64,000 nucleotides of DNA from Paenibacillus sp. ACRRY (lineage in GTDB: Bacteria > Bacillota > Bacilli > Paenibacillales > Paenibacillaceae): assembly GCF_022346995.1 (NCBI RefSeq), contig NZ_JAKRNM010000003.1:310001-374000 (forward strand), in the 5' to 3' direction. This document shows, in pieces, positions 36,101 through 45,200 of the stretch. The notes under the pieces are model-generated. The model searched no databases, had not been told where the DNA came from, and worked only from the letters and a program-made list of their open reading frames with translations. The position numbers and the translations under genes are program-made. Positions within the stretch are counted from its first letter, which is position 1; each line of letters begins with the position of its first letter.

Positions 36101-36512
36101 GGAACAATGGTATGATCGCTTCATCGAAGCTCTGTATACGGACACGATCGTCAAGAAGGGCGCACTCTACGTCTATGACCGCGATCCGGAAGAAGATGCC
36201 TGGGAACCGTTCGCGAACCTGATGAAGAGCCGCAACTTTGCCGAGTATGAAGTGTTTGGCAATTTCCGCGGTCTGTCTGAAAAAGATCGCAGTACACTAC
36301 TGCGCAAAGCTTCCCGTCGGGATAACGAACTAACGGCTTCTGAGGACATTGCTCCGCTGCTGGCCAAACTGGATGATCTGGCTGCCCTGTTCATGGAATC
36401 GCGCGATCGACTGGAATATGAACGTGTAGAGCTGGCAAACGGTGAAGACATCTATCAGTTCTACAGAACGATGTCGTCGAAGCTGAATGACATCCGCAGA
36501 AGGCTGAAGTAA
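33123..36512 (+). CDS. Tubulin/FtsZ-superfamily GTPase, Tubulin_2-like (operon gene 2)
   Basis: An 1129-residue protein. IIGLGGTGIDALLRLKYQI (about residues 37-55) fits the first nucleotide loop of the FtsZ/tubulin fold, and LLTGLSGGTGSGCFLDIS (about residues 183-200) matches the tubulin signature [SAG]GGTG[SAT]G exactly. Further superfamily-type blocks are LKELDYW, FNLCHLISATN and NIIGASSAVLPIEEM. The C-terminal 650 residues are helical and unlike FtsZ. It is much longer than FtsZ (about 380 residues), so it is not the division protein. GGGAGGA supports the ATG at 33123. Related FtsZ-like proteins with VWA and GTPase partners have been proposed to remodel membranes. Confidence 0.88.
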   Translation: MKPIVREHIQQLDVSLGGGIVSEKIRVDSIDNPILIIGLGGTGIDALLRLKYQINRRFKLPQDPVSKKKMDKPDNVEFLAFETNEQDRAKKYKGIGLDPINEFVLLSNAEIGGLLQNRSVLEPYITDWLSPELSITDGMNGAAGVRQAGRLLLFTKINQVVQAIDKKIKTLSVGTNKKLMVFLLTGLSGGTGSGCFLDISYIVRGIIERDHGSAGIDRVNTLGYLFTPDVNLSNKSLSEHTREYIRKNGYAALKELDYWMNVDSRGERFTQKYGNILNVNSPLPPFNLCHLISATNTEGKLLENAYDYCMNVTAENITNFMASEEKQSGEEFAIHDYISNIRTNIAQMNKAYPANYDYNIIGASSAVLPIEEMTTYLAYRMFDKMSTMFSKAPNQEDTEKFARKLGIDLESVVKSFESRVPEPLPGYQNSERLSYGNVVKSQVVNMDTELEQNFLARAREEYIKAKKQLPGEIAGQFTEQIRRMFLHPEQGPFYVSRLIYTEKGFCVLKMIQSYIETLRENAFRIPRDIEAAQEQSEEKLGDAKSAFVSKEKKKNAYIEAKIHEYWLHADVERNDQMIEFYEDLYELLNQENSRIYNVFTETLNALSSIFSKNGDILTRGEEQSDHKGNKTYYWNVVSVPDIVNVVDGLLDKRDTDDLIRDFSRELLENSNQWVKENEIDVVSSISDFLTEKFGDLITRSMEDFLVIKYGQDESVEKFVERHIAGKLDDEAVPVFNLSNSTGSLHFPSWGFVSVPTQAPGILKGIRNYQNNAVGKSHFTVKESEVRNRIFWLNTRNGVPLFVYTPLKVYEESYERTILDKEGIGRHLVQTEKNNWTYLPSPIPEKSWGDVYENARVKQYNARVRTEFEQAIGYNIITAKTIDENTSNRYAVVTTEPFDLTAKLNAYDMRLTSTTPNLGEVKRAVTELKRLQSEGLPRVGIKDIFGSINEDMAKENLVRSPQLIARVREELAKMNAISAKVAELEGILAQHQDEEQWYDRFIEALYTDTIVKKGALYVYDRDPEEDAWEPFANLMKSRNFAEYEVFGNFRGLSEKDRSTLLRKASRRDNELTASEDIAPLLAKLDDLAALFMESRDRLEYERVELANGEDIYQFYRTMSSKLNDIRRRLK

Positions 36513-36513
36513 C

Positions 36514-38958
36514 ATGGCAGCCGGGATGGAGTTCAAGATGAACAATACCCTGAAGCGGGATCTGGAGAAGTACGCAGCACAGTATGCGGCAGAGCAGGAG
36601 CGGCAAGGCAGCCTGGGTGATGGACGAAGCAGCATCCATTACCCGGCCCTGTTTCTTTTTGTTGGTGACCTGGTCGAACCGGCCATGGCTGCGGTGCGCG
36701 AGATCAATCAGTTGAAGTGGGATAACGGAGAAGGTGTGGTGTATCTCCAGATAGGAACGGAGGGCCGGGAGGAACAAGGAGGACGGGAGCATCGTGATTC
36801 ATTGGAAGACGGTCAGGTGACCCGTCATATCCTGCCTCTATCTACTGCACAGGCTGGACGTCCTTCAAAGACCATGCGCAAGGATGTACACCGCAGTTTT
36901 CACGATTCGGAGCAGGCGCTCTTCGGGCTGAATCGCACGTTACGACGGGTGAGCAATCGGATCGCTGAATATGGGCGACTGTATTCATCGTTTGACCGGA
37001 TTTACGTAACCGTTGTGACAAGGGCGGATGATCCACTGAACGTGCTTCTGCCTGAACTGACCAAGCTGACCGAGACTATTCTGGCCCAATCCTTCAAGTC
37101 GGTCCAGACCGATCTGCATGTACTGGTCAGCGAGATGGAGCAGGTGGATTCCTTCGGATATGCTAGTGCAGCCGGACTTGCCTTTTTGCGGGAACTGGAT
37201 TATATGCAGGCACTGGACTATACGTTCAGCGGTAATCTGCTCGTAACGGAAGATGGGATTTCCATCCCCGTCGTGCACCCTTCTTCGCCTTTGTTTGATC
37301 TCGTCTATATCCTGTCTGACAAAAATGAGCGAGGAACCGGCGTGATCGGGGGATGGATAGAGAATGCCCAGATTATCTGCCGAATCTGCCTGCTGAAGAA
37401 CCGGAAACAGGATCCGGATGCGCTTGGTGCGGTTGCAAGCACAGGGGCCAATACCTACAATAATACGTCGTTCAAAAACAACATTCGTACGACCTCGGAT
37501 CAGCACGGCTATGCGAGTGCAGGTTTTGCCGAGATCAGACGGCCCAACCAACCGATTGCGCTCGCGGTATTGTATCATCTATACCGCTATCTGTTGGACC
37601 TTATGCGACAGGAGCCGGAATGGAGCATGAAAGACAAGCTTGCTTTCTTCGGCCTGGACGCTTCATCCGTTGAGCACAAGGTTGAAGGACTGCTGCACGA
37701 GCAGGATCTGGTGGGTGGCATGAGCGGCATTATGACGCATAACGTCAGCTTCTCCGATCTCAAGCCGTTATCACTGCGTGAAGCGGAGCGGGCGCTATTC
37801 GGTCAGGGTGCAGAGGCGTACTTCCGTGATAACATGGTACGTCCGGCGGAAGAACGTCTGCGTCAGCGCAGCAGCCAGAGTTCCCTACTCCGCCGGGCAG
37901 AGCAGTCACGGACAGAGTACCCGGAGATTGGCTATTTCCAATGGGCCTCATGGAGTGACGGCAGCCCTGGGAGCGTGCGTGAGGCCTTGCTGGGACTCAT
38001 TCGCGACAAATCGGTTCAGCTTGATTCAGCACGTGCCCTGCTGGAGCAGCGTCAGCAGGAGCAAGTGGAGGATCAGCCGATCAAGCGGGCATTGTTCCGG
38101 GACAAGCAGAATGTACGGAATCTGATCGATTGTTTGTTGGAACGTGTGTATGTGCCCAAGACAGAGTTGTTACGACTGGAAAATGAACTGCAATTGCTTC
38201 GCATCTACGATTCGGAGATGGAACAGCTTCATAGCTTCAGCCGTAGCATAACGACAGCACTTGAAGCGCTGGAACGTACGCTGCGTGACGCGGCAGAAGA
38301 ACGTATCGCGGCCGCGGATGAATATATCGGACAGAATGTGATGGAGTACTACGGTAAGGTAACGGAAGCATTGATTGCCGATTTGGAGGCCAAGCGGGGC
38401 CGGGATGTTTGGTTTGAAGAGCGTTATATGGGGGACATCAACCGGCTTGCTGCCGAAGGCAACGAGCGTCTGCTGCGACGTCTGATGGAGGTATGCCATA
38501 CGCTGCTGCTCACAGCAGAACCACTGAGGTTACCTTTTGAGGAAGAACTGCTGCAGCGAGCGAATGTAACGATTACCTATGGGGACAAAAACGTATTGAC
38601 CCGCGATGATCTGTTCCGCAGGCTGTATCGTACGCTGGAAGATCAAGCGGTTGTGAGAATACGGGTATTCGATTATACCCAGGAACATCGGTATGAAGAA
38701 AAGTATTTCTTTGGTGATCATCACAGTGCTTTCATGGATTATGCGGCGCACGCCGAGGAAACGTCCCGCATCTATAAGCTGGGAGTTGTGTACGAAGAAC
38801 GCAGTAGTGGTGTGGAAAAGTTGAACCTGATGGGAGGGTTCCATCTGGAGGATCTGATGGTCTATCGCAACGGCAAGGTGTATTACGACTCGTATACGGA
38901 GAACGGTTATGAGCTTCATCCAGCAGGCCTGGCTGATAAGCTGTCACCTATGCGATAG
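36514..38958 (+). CDS. Degenerate tubulin-like partner protein (operon gene 3)
   Basis: An 814-residue protein starting 1 base after the previous stop. Residues about 222-275 (FLRELDYM ... PLFDLVYILSDKNERG) align with the gene 2 block (ALKELDYW ... PPFNLCHLISATNTEG) in both spacing and hydrophobic pattern. The region where gene 2 has TGLSGGTGSGC instead reads TVVTRADDPLN, so the GTP-binding glycine loop is absent. The C-terminal half has long charged helices (about residues 500-620) likely to form coiled coils. I infer a non-GTPase paralogue, perhaps a heterodimer partner of gene 2. No catalytic motif is seen. Confidence 0.75.
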   Translation: MAAGMEFKMNNTLKRDLEKYAAQYAAEQERQGSLGDGRSSIHYPALFLFVGDLVEPAMAAVREINQLKWDNGEGVVYLQIGTEGREEQGGREHRDSLEDGQVTRHILPLSTAQAGRPSKTMRKDVHRSFHDSEQALFGLNRTLRRVSNRIAEYGRLYSSFDRIYVTVVTRADDPLNVLLPELTKLTETILAQSFKSVQTDLHVLVSEMEQVDSFGYASAAGLAFLRELDYMQALDYTFSGNLLVTEDGISIPVVHPSSPLFDLVYILSDKNERGTGVIGGWIENAQIICRICLLKNRKQDPDALGAVASTGANTYNNTSFKNNIRTTSDQHGYASAGFAEIRRPNQPIALAVLYHLYRYLLDLMRQEPEWSMKDKLAFFGLDASSVEHKVEGLLHEQDLVGGMSGIMTHNVSFSDLKPLSLREAERALFGQGAEAYFRDNMVRPAEERLRQRSSQSSLLRRAEQSRTEYPEIGYFQWASWSDGSPGSVREALLGLIRDKSVQLDSARALLEQRQQEQVEDQPIKRALFRDKQNVRNLIDCLLERVYVPKTELLRLENELQLLRIYDSEMEQLHSFSRSITTALEALERTLRDAAEERIAAADEYIGQNVMEYYGKVTEALIADLEAKRGRDVWFEERYMGDINRLAAEGNERLLRRLMEVCHTLLLTAEPLRLPFEEELLQRANVTITYGDKNVLTRDDLFRRLYRTLEDQAVVRIRVFDYTQEHRYEEKYFFGDHHSAFMDYAAHAEETSRIYKLGVVYEERSSGVEKLNLMGGFHLEDLMVYRNGKVYYDSYTENGYELHPAGLADKLSPMR

Positions 38959-39031
38959 AACGACATGTCATGATCGACTCCAGTATTAATTCAGCCTATG
39001 ATGGGCTGGTTTGGAAAGGATGCATGCGAAC

Positions 39032-40315
39032 ATGCAGCGAAAAATCAATCTTCTCCTGGTCCTGTTCAGCCTGATTGGCGGAGCCGTGGGATTTGCGGCA
39101 GGAGAAATCATGCTGCATCAGTGGCTTGGGGAGATGCCTCGCCTGCTGCTGATGGGATTATACTTCGGCGTGCTGGCGCTGAGCGTAGGTCTGTTCTGTC
39201 TGCTCGCCGAGATGATCTCGCCCAAGCTGAACGGGTCTTCCTGGAAGCTGAGATATCTTGGCTTGTCGTGGAAGCTGCTCGTTCCGGCAACACTGGTGTT
39301 CCTGTTTGTTGTTGGATTGGTCTTTCAATTGTTGTATCAGATCAATCCAGGCGGCGTGAAGCAGGTAAAGGACATTGTGCTGATGATCGACAACTCGGGC
39401 AGCATGTCGGAAACGGACCCGGATAATGGACGTTTCGAGGCGGCCAAGACGTTAATCAGTCAGATGGAAAGTGACAAGCAGGTCGCTGTTATTACATTTG
39501 ATGATCAGCCGCAGTTATTGCAGCCGTTTACCGCATTAGATAGTGAAGCGGCAAAGGCAGAGGTCAACGGTAAGATCGACGGCATTGTCACAACATCGGG
39601 CGGTACAAACTTCGATGCCGTGCTCCGGGAAGCCATGGAGCAGATCCAAAACAAGCAGGATCCAAAACGCGGCACGGTTGCTATTTTGCTGTCGGATGGA
39701 TTCAGTGAAGCAGATACTTCGGATATCTTATCCCAGTATGCGAATGAACAGATTGCCGTGAATACGGTAGGTCTGAGTCTGGTTGATCCATCGGGTACCG
39801 ACTTGCTGCGCAGTATCGCTCAGCAGACAGGTGGCTTGTACTATGACGTGCCGGATTCCGGTGGTCTCAGCATGGCATTTCAGCAAATTTACGATACGAT
39901 TGATGAACGGACGCTGGTGACGGAACGTACAGGCATGATGGAACACAGTACCTATCTGGCCATTTTCCGCGTTGCTGCAATACTGTTGATTGGTGTAGCA
40001 CTGGGCGTATCGCTTGGTCTGGTGTTTGATAACCGCCATCTGGCAGTCAGCTTCGGCATTGGTGGAGCGGTGTCAGGCCTGCTAGCAGGCCTTTTGCTGG
40101 AGTGGGGACTGGACGGTTCTTCAGTAGGGGATGCATTGGTTAGACTGGGTGCGATGTTCATATTATCTGGGGTACTCACCCTGTTCACCTGGATTATTCC
40201 GGTCAAGGAGAATACGCCGCGGAAGAGCAAGGGCCGCCGTGAGGCAGGCAGGGGAACTCCGAACGCAGACGGATTTGGTCAGCGGGGGAGAGACACACGC
40301 AGCAAAGGATTTTAA
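39032..40315 (+). CDS. Six-helix membrane VWA-domain protein (operon gene 4)
   Basis: A 427-residue protein with three N-terminal helices (about residues 5-28, 40-64 and 84-106). A VWA domain with a complete metal-binding set follows (DNSGSMSETD about residue 125, TSGGTNFDAV, ILLSDGFSEAD), then three more helices (about residues 308-400) and a basic tail. Positive charges after helix 2 and at the C-terminus put both ends inside and the VWA domain outside. AAAGGA ends 11 bases before the ATG at 39032; earlier in-frame starts at 39011 and 39020 overlap that site. Confidence 0.85.
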   Translation: MQRKINLLLVLFSLIGGAVGFAAGEIMLHQWLGEMPRLLLMGLYFGVLALSVGLFCLLAEMISPKLNGSSWKLRYLGLSWKLLVPATLVFLFVVGLVFQLLYQINPGGVKQVKDIVLMIDNSGSMSETDPDNGRFEAAKTLISQMESDKQVAVITFDDQPQLLQPFTALDSEAAKAEVNGKIDGIVTTSGGTNFDAVLREAMEQIQNKQDPKRGTVAILLSDGFSEADTSDILSQYANEQIAVNTVGLSLVDPSGTDLLRSIAQQTGGLYYDVPDSGGLSMAFQQIYDTIDERTLVTERTGMMEHSTYLAIFRVAAILLIGVALGVSLGLVFDNRHLAVSFGIGGAVSGLLAGLLLEWGLDGSSVGDALVRLGAMFILSGVLTLFTWIIPVKENTPRKSKGRREAGRGTPNADGFGQRGRDTRSKGF

Positions 40316-40336
40316 ACATCAGGAGGTTGGCGACAC

Positions 40337-40984
40337 ATGCGATATGCAGATGCGGACCCTTCGGTACCTCTGATTCGCAGACTTACACTTGCGGTGGATG
40401 ATGGTAACTGTACCCTGCGCTGGCTCTGGCCCGAAGGTGTAGAAGCCGTTTACGTGGAGCGGTTGGAGCTGGAAATGATCGAAGGTGGACAGAGCAAGAA
40501 TCAGACTGTGAATGGCAAGCTGAAACTGTATACGAGAGAAGAATACAAGGCGAGTAACGGATATACGGACCGGATGACAGGATTTGGTGCCATCCGGTAC
40601 ACGATACATGTTTGCCGAATGGACGAAGACGGTCCTGTGCTGCTGCGTCAGCAAAATGACGAGAATACAGTCATCGCCAGTGCAGGCAAGGCGGATATTC
40701 GTTTCTCCATTCGCTACAAAAGTGGTTTTTTTCAAAAAAGGAAGACGGTTCTCATGACGGTGACGGCTGAAGTACCCGTGCCGAAGGAAGCCCTCTGTTA
40801 TGTACGCAAGCAGGGCGGAGTTCCTCTCAATAAGGAAGATGGCACGGTATATCCTTTTGTCAGTGATTTTGCTCCAGGGAGAAATGAGATGCCGCCCGTG
40901 GAAGTGGCCAAGGATGACCATGTGAGGCTGTTTTTCACGGACGGACCGAAATACGGAGCCGTTTACCGCCTAATATCAGACTAG
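40337..40984 (+). CDS. Soluble beta-rich protein of unknown function (operon gene 5)
   Basis: A 215-residue hydrophilic protein with no signal peptide or membrane helix. The alternating pattern (for example KADIRFSIRYKSGF and KTVLMTVTAEVPVP) suggests a beta-sandwich. AGGAGGTTGG lies 9 bases before the ATG, so translation is well supported. It lies between the membrane VWA protein and the P-loop GTPase and is probably a cytoplasmic adaptor. No family recognised. Confidence 0.75.
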   Translation: MRYADADPSVPLIRRLTLAVDDGNCTLRWLWPEGVEAVYVERLELEMIEGGQSKNQTVNGKLKLYTREEYKASNGYTDRMTGFGAIRYTIHVCRMDEDGPVLLRQQNDENTVIASAGKADIRFSIRYKSGFFQKRKTVLMTVTAEVPVPKEALCYVRKQGGVPLNKEDGTVYPFVSDFAPGRNEMPPVEVAKDDHVRLFFTDGPKYGAVYRLISD

Positions 40985-41031
40985 ATAAATGTGAGGCAGT
41001 TCAGTCTGCCTGAACAGGGAGGGGAGTGGCT

Positions 41032-42291
41032 ATGAGCTTTTTTAGTCGGTTTTTGAAGAAACAGCAGCCCGTAGAACGGCCGCTGTTTTACGATATTGTC
41101 TGTCCGTATTGCTTCAGCAAGTTTTCGCCGGAAGAAGTGGTGTTCCGGGCTGCGCATCACCGGGATGACGATGAGGATTATGCACTGGGGGAAGATGCGA
41201 AGCTTAATCGGTATCGTGAGCGTTTTGGGCTGGACACGGTATTCGATATGGAAGCTGTTCTGGCTCCGCATGATGTGCCTGAGGAACATCGCATTTATTC
41301 GGATAACATTGTGATGGGACTGAACGATCGGTATGGTGTGGTTACACGGCGCCGGCTGTGCCCGCATTGTCATAATGAGCTGCCGGTGACGGCAGGCAAG
41401 GCACCGAGCAATATCATTTCCATTATTGGGGCATCCCAGGTGGGGAAATCGGTGTATATGACATCGTTGATTCATACGCTTCAGCATTATACGGCTGACC
41501 ACTTTGATGCGGCCTGCATGCCGCTGAATGCCGAAATTAGCCGCAGATTCCGCGCAGATTACGAAGAACCGCTGTTCGAGCGGGGAGACCTGCTGGATTC
41601 CACGCAGAAGGAGAAGCTGCAGGAGCCGTTTATTTTTCAATTTGTATTTAAGGATGAAGATAAAGCACCGCTGACACTGGTCTTTTTTGATGTGGCGGGT
41701 GAAGGTATGGTCGAGCAGGATTATCTGGGTCTGCATGGTCAGCATATCAAGAACTCAGCGGGTATTCTGTTTATGGTCGATCCGCTCCAGATTCGTTCCA
41801 TTCGGGACAAGATCCGTATTAACCTTGGCAACGAGCCAGGCGAGTGGACGCCACGATATGATGAACCACGTGATGTTGTGCTGACCCTGTTCGGTGATTT
41901 TATCGCTTATCAGGATAAAGCCAAAACGAATATTCCTACAGCCGTTGTGCTGACCAAGAGCGACATGCTGCATTCCCTTAAGGATGAAGAGGGGGATTAT
42001 ATCAAATCCAACAGCAATGTATTCCGCAATATGGTACACCGCGATTGGTTCGATCTGACCGAATTCGAGAATATTGACGGGGAGATTCGTCGCTTTATCG
42101 AGAAGGTGGACCGTCCGTTCAAAGGCACGATGGATGTGTACTTCAAGGATACAGCCTATTTCGCGGTATCAGCGCTGGGCAGTAATCCGGTGGATATGAA
42201 GCTGCAGGGCGTCGTAAGCCCCATCCGTGTGGACGAGCCCTTCCTATGGCTGCTGTACAAGCTGAAGTACATTGAGGGGAGAGTGGAATAA
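41032..42291 (+). CDS. Zinc-ribbon P-loop GTPase (DO-GTPase-like; operon gene 6)
   Basis: A 419-residue cytoplasmic protein. Two CPxC pairs (C24-P-Y-C27 and CPHC near residue 114) form a zinc ribbon before the GTPase domain. The P-loop is G133-A-S-Q-V-G-K139-S140, the G3-like motif is D220-V-A-G223 in FFDVAGEG, and the guanine-specificity motif is T308-K-S-D311. It is not a Ras-like or Era-like housekeeping GTPase. The ATG at 41032 follows GGGAGGGGAG; a GTG at 41026 would add two residues. Its stop overlaps the next ATG by one base. Confidence 0.87.
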   Translation: MSFFSRFLKKQQPVERPLFYDIVCPYCFSKFSPEEVVFRAAHHRDDDEDYALGEDAKLNRYRERFGLDTVFDMEAVLAPHDVPEEHRIYSDNIVMGLNDRYGVVTRRRLCPHCHNELPVTAGKAPSNIISIIGASQVGKSVYMTSLIHTLQHYTADHFDAACMPLNAEISRRFRADYEEPLFERGDLLDSTQKEKLQEPFIFQFVFKDEDKAPLTLVFFDVAGEGMVEQDYLGLHGQHIKNSAGILFMVDPLQIRSIRDKIRINLGNEPGEWTPRYDEPRDVVLTLFGDFIAYQDKAKTNIPTAVVLTKSDMLHSLKDEEGDYIKSNSNVFRNMVHRDWFDLTEFENIDGEIRRFIEKVDRPFKGTMDVYFKDTAYFAVSALGSNPVDMKLQGVVSPIRVDEPFLWLLYKLKYIEGRVE

Positions 42292-45200
42292 TGCGTTCTT
42301 CCATGACCCCGCCTATTGAACAGCAGATGTACACAAGAGAGCGGCGCGGGGTGTTTCGCACAACGGAGGGGTTCGATACGGTTGCGGCATCGCCGGGAAT
42401 GGACCCTTCCTTTATCAAGAAAGTACTTCATCCTTATTGCGTCTATGATGCTCCAGCGGAATTAACGGGCCGAAGCGAGAAGGATCCGGCTAAATTTCCG
42501 CCATCCATACATCTGATTCATCTGGAGAGCGGAGAGACGATCCTTGGTCAAAATGTGTACCAGTCTGCTGATTTTACCGGGCTGCGCAGCGCCTTTTTTG
42601 CACACAACTATGTCCTGTCTCCGGAACGTTCCGAGGAACAGATGAAGCAGGGGAATTGGCTGGATGCCGTATTCGCCACGTCATATGACATCGAACAAGG
42701 CACGGTATTGCCTGCCCTGACGGAATTGCCGGGTGCACCACTGAATGGCCGAGATGCCGCCACCGGAGCAGGCCAAAGTGCCCGTTCCGTAGCGCCAGCT
42801 GATCTGCTGGCCGCACTGAAGATGAACGAAACTCTCTTCAAGCGCCTGCTCTATGCCGTCATGCAGGCAGTAGCAACCCGGCGGAAGGTATACATTGCAC
42901 TCGATCTTCCTGCTGAGGAGATCACAGCTGGAGCCAAGGAACTGCTTCGCCTGCTCTATGCAGCACTGCCCTATGCGTTTAGGCGGCAGCTCGGCTTCAT
43001 GACATTTGCCAAAGAGCCTCAGGCCAAGAAGGGAATTCATCTTCAGTTTGTAGAGCGGGGCACGCTTCGTCCAAAAGACCGAAATACGGAGAAGGACTTT
43101 ACCTTCGACTTGGCTACGGGCAGAGTAACCCATGCGGAAGTGTCGGTTGCCCAGCTGCCCTATGCGGAGTTTGCCTGGTCACTTCTGCAGGAACCAGCTA
43201 TGGCGGATGCGTTTTATGCTTTTGCAGACGAGATGTTATCCGGCACCGAACCGGGGCGTGAGCTTTCTATCCAGGCCTATGGGGAATTGTCCATGTTTTA
43301 TCGTCTCGAGCAAGGGATGGAAGATCTCTACCTGAATGATAAAGGCGGGGTTCTGAGCGGGCTGCTCACCTATCTGAAACCCGAAGGTAGCGTACAACGA
43401 CGTTCACGTTTGAACGAGCTGTTCCTCACTCTGCTCAGCCGGGAATTGGACAGCGTCAAAAGAGAGAACGTACCTGAAGAGACGGTCGCCTCACGTATTG
43501 CGGAATATTTCCGCGTCGCTGCGCCTGTCGTTCAATCCCGCATCGTGGATTATTTCATCTATGCGGTGAACAATGCCAGGTCTCAGAAGCGGATGAGAGC
43601 CGTACAGGAATTGTATGATATGCTCGACCGCGATTCCGGGCTGAGTCGTGCATTCTTCGATAAGGTACTGGCCAATGAATCACTGACAAAACTGCTGTTT
43701 GAGCCTTATCTGGACAATCAGCTGAAACGTACCGAGACCGCTTCGGATGTGATTGGCGTGATCGAACGCTGGGTAACCACGCATACATCTGCGGTTTACA
43801 ACAGCTTCCTGCTGGACCGGACAGCGACAGAGCTGGGTGAACGATTATGTTCTGCCCCGAATCCGGTACATGCTGCGAGTGAGGCACTTAAGCGTGTGAG
43901 CGTGCTGGACCAGCTATCTTCTGACATGCTCGTGGGTGATGGAATTAAGGCCCGAATTGGGCAGTCTCAAACCGTCACCCGATCCGCCCGTTCAAGTGGA
44001 GCCGAGTCAGCGGGATTATCCGCATATCAGGAAGAACTGACACGCCTTGCTGACAAGCTGGCCTATGTCATTAACCTGTTTTTGATTCAGGATCTTGATC
44101 TGGAACGGGTGAACCGTGAGCAGTTGCTGAGCATTGATATTTTGCTGCATGACAGCGAGGTACGTGATTGGGCGGCGCGTCAGGGACAGGATGTAACGGC
44201 TCGTACAAACATGATGCTGGCAGCCAGAGCATGGCTGAGCGGCGAAGACCGTGAAGAAGAGGTGCTTGAATCCCTTAGCCTTGCGGAGCGGAATGAACTT
44301 CAGCGTTGGGTACGCAGATGGCTCGCAGGGGAACTGCGGGATCAACCGGGAACACCTGCATATGAGGCGCTTCCGCTGGCTTTCTACCGGGGAGGAAGCG
44401 GCAGCAAACTGGACTATGCAGGGCTGATTGAGTTTGTCCGCAGCAGTGCTGGCAGTAAGGAAGTATTGTATTCATTTATTGAATGGTCGGGAAGCCAACG
44501 GTTGTTCATACGGAATTCCCAGGCGAGCAAAGCATATTCAGATGCCATAGTAGCCTATTTCAAAGATCATGACCGTGAAGCCTTCAAGTCCAAGTCGGCA
44601 TTCAAGCCGTATTACACGAGAGCGAGTAAAACAATGAAGCCGGTCTATGATCGGGCCAAGAACGAACTTTCATCACCGCTTGTGCGCATGCTGACAGGCA
44701 AAAGAAAAAATCTTTTTCTAGGGTCGGTTATTGTTATCCTGATCCTGGGTATCGCTGGAGTTACGTATGCCCTGACGAATAAGACGGAAGCGCCAGAAGA
44801 GGCAGCGCCATCGACACAGGAACCCGTGGTTCCGGTAGAGCCTGAGGTACAGTTAGCTGAGCAGATCGCTTATGTCATTCCGGCAGCCGAGGTGGATGGC
44901 ACAACGACTGAAGCACAATTGGTTATCCGTTTCATGAATGAAGCGGACAGCAATGCGTTATTGTCTGGTCCGGTCCAATTAACCTTGCAGGATGGCACAA
45001 CGCTGGAGATGGATGCCGCGTCGGACTGGGAGAGTTTTAACCGGAATGAGGATGTCGATACGGAAGGACCAGCAGAAGATGGGACTTCGCCTGAGGGAAC
45101 GTCCGGGGATACGCCTACAGGATCTACAAACGAAGTTCAGCAGGGTGAGGAGCCTGTTCAAGGGACAGATTCCACTACGTCAGATGACTCTTCTGCAGAT

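Noticed and set aside
33123..36512. Cell-division FtsZ
   Set aside because: The protein is three times too long, the C-terminal half is unrelated to FtsZ, and the genomic setting is not the dcw cluster.
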